Below, piece after piece: positions 62,815 through 64,000 of a stretch of DNA of 64,000 nt; position 1 is the first letter of the stretch; each line of letters opens with the position of its first letter. Source of the stretch: Martinezella hainanensis (lineage in GTDB: Bacteria; Pseudomonadota; Alphaproteobacteria; Rhizobiales; Rhizobiaceae); assembly GCF_900094555.1 (NCBI RefSeq), contig NZ_FMAC01000015.1, positions 1 to 64,000 of the forward strand. The letters are read 5' to 3'. A program made the translations under genes and the position numbers. A model generated the notes under the pieces. The model was not told where the DNA came from. It searched no databases and saw nothing but the letters and a program-made list of their open reading frames with translations.

Positions 62815-64000
62815 AGTTTATATTTGCCGACAGTCTCGATCATGTTGATCCCGGTTACGATTTCCTGAGAGATCGTTACTCGGAAGGGCGGACCCCCTAT
62901 TGGGATGATGCCTATCCGCACGAGATCATGGGCTATGCTCCTTATCAGGGGATGCTCGTTTCCCGTGGGATTGTGGGCGGCGCTGCCGTAGGAGGTAAGT
63001 ACACCGAAGCTCAGGCGATGCGTTTTCGTCGGGTCGGCGCGCGCGAGTTCCTGCGTCTCGACAAGCCGCAGTTTGAGAGCTTGCCAATATTTGGCGACTG
63101 CGGCGCCTTCACCTACCACAAAGAAGACAAGCCACCTTACACGCCCGACGACACTGCCGAATTTTACGACGATGCACGCTTTACGCACGGATGCTCCGTC
63201 GACCATATCATTTTCGACTTCGACGAAAGCCTCAAAGGTTTTGAGGGCGGCACAGAGGAAGCTCGCCGGCGCTTCGAGATCACCCTTGAGAATGCATCAG
63301 CGTTCCGGACTTCGACCCAGCACATGTCAAGTCGGTTCACGCCCATGGGCGTTATCCAGGGGTGGTCGCCCGGAAGCATGGCCGAAGGCGCTCGGCGACT
63401 GGTTGCGATGGGCTACGATTACTTGGCGCTCGGCGGTACAGTCCCTTTGAAGGCTTCGCAGATCAAAGCCTGCCTTGCTGCAATCCGTGACGTGATCCCG
63501 CAAGAGACACGCCTTCATATCCTCGGCTTTGCGAAGGCTGACGAGATCGATACGTTCGGCCCCTTCAATGTAACGAGTTTCGATACGACCTCGCCTTTGA
63601 TCCGTGCGTTCAAGGATGCCAAGTCGAATTATTATCTCCCGAACAAGTCAGGCAAGCTCGATTATTACACGGCCATTCGGGTACCGCAGGCACTCGAAAA
63701 TCCCAAGTTGATGAGACTTGCCAAACGAGGCGCTCTCAACCAGGAGCAGCTTGTCGCGATGGAAAAAGACGCACTTGCAGCGCTTAGATCCTACGACCGC
63801 GAGCAAGCTGAACTCGAAGAAACGCTCGATACGGTGCTTGCCTACGCAACGCCGGCTGTCATGGGCGAAACGATTGGCGATTTGCCCGGTGCGAAGGCCG
63901 TCAAGGATCTAAGAGATCGATACAAGCGAACGCTGAGCGACAAACCGTGGAAGCGGTGCTCCTGCCCTATCTGTTCGTCGCTTTCGATCGAAGTGGTGAT
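62811..64000 (+). CDS. dpdA: DpdA-like DNA-guanine transglycosylase, cut by the window end
   Basis: ATG at 62811; 396 codons are visible and the frame is still open. LPIFGDCGAFTY (about 92-102) carries the candidate nucleophile Asp96, DHIIFDFDES (131-140) further acidic residues, and YDYLALGGTVPLK the glycine-rich base-recognition loop of the TGT fold. CSCPICSSL near the end is the zinc-site Cys cluster. DpdA is a tRNA-guanine transglycosylase relative that replaces guanine in DNA by preQ0. The 3' end and preQ0 synthesis genes would lie beyond the window. Confidence 0.9.
   Translation, partial: MKFIFADSLDHVDPGYDFLRDRYSEGRTPYWDDAYPHEIMGYAPYQGMLVSRGIVGGAAVGGKYTEAQAMRFRRVGAREFLRLDKPQFESLPIFGDCGAFTYHKEDKPPYTPDDTAEFYDDARFTHGCSVDHIIFDFDESLKGFEGGTEEARRRFEITLENASAFRTSTQHMSSRFTPMGVIQGWSPGSMAEGARRLVAMGYDYLALGGTVPLKASQIKACLAAIRDVIPQETRLHILGFAKADEIDTFGPFNVTSFDTTSPLIRAFKDAKSNYYLPNKSGKLDYYTAIRVPQALENPKLMRLAKRGALNQEQLVAMEKDALAALRSYDREQAELEETLDTVLAYATPAVMGETIGDLPGAKAVKDLRDRYKRTLSDKPWKRCSCPICSSLSIEVV

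Noticed and set aside
1..64000. tRNA, rRNA and CRISPR array
   Set aside because: No cloverleaf with a T-loop consensus, no rRNA-like block and no regularly spaced repeat was seen by eye; a covariance search would be decisive.

Overview
The window looks like part of a large plasmid or plasmid-like replicon of an alphaproteobacterium in the Rhizobiales (Rhizobium, Sinorhizobium or Agrobacterium type). Grounds: high GC, rhizobial-type small families (DUF1419, DUF982, DUF3606), an imuA-imuB-dnaE2 cassette behind an alphaproteobacterial LexA box (GAAC-N7-GAAC), an accessory ParB protein and an ArdC-type antirestriction protein. I saw no rRNA, tRNA, CRISPR array, complete insertion sequence or replication origin.

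Layout. (1) 1-18.7 kb is plasmid backbone: a winged-helix regulator with an 18-bp operator, ArdC, several short conserved unknowns, a frameshifted DUF7007 gene, a ParB-family protein, a secreted DUF4403-like protein with a small exported partner, a 1695-residue methylase-helicase (DarB-like organisation), a DUF1419 protein and a TOPRIM protein. (2) 18.7-39.5 kb is a stress and DNA-repair region: LexA box plus imuA-imuB-dnaE2, a SRAP/YedK protein, cold-shock protein, DUF2177 membrane protein, a broken ferritin-like gene, an esterase, a HARP-like protein, Hsp20 behind a structured leader, an Xre regulator, a hybrid histidine kinase, a lone receiver, a Crp/Fnr regulator, an ATP-dependent DNA ligase and an exonuclease III. 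(3) 39.6-57.1 kb is an amino-acid uptake and catabolism island: RidA, Kbl-like enzyme, class IV aminotransferase, Lrp regulator, M20 deacylase, DadA, amidase, a complete livKHMGF transporter, a GlcG-like protein, a polar amino-acid ABC transporter without its ATPase, and an M24 peptidase. (4) 57.6-64 kb is a different kind of island: two genes sharing an N-terminal helix-turn-helix/GYW module (the second stopped by TGA exactly at the conserved Trp), then a translationally coupled operon matching the Dpd 7-deazaguanine DNA-modification system: a DUF6884-like protein (dpdC position), DpdB (DGQQR motif) and DpdA (TGT-like), which runs off the window end.

The strongest candidate for an unusual system is the dpd operon and its neighbours at the right edge; cargo genes for preQ0 synthesis and restriction would lie beyond position 64000. 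Four genes are interrupted by single-base changes (DUF7007 gene, ferritin-like gene, small gene at 30.4-30.7 kb, second GYW gene). They could be real decay or sequencing errors and need read-level checking. Functional names rest on motif and family recognition from the translated sequence; no database search was run.
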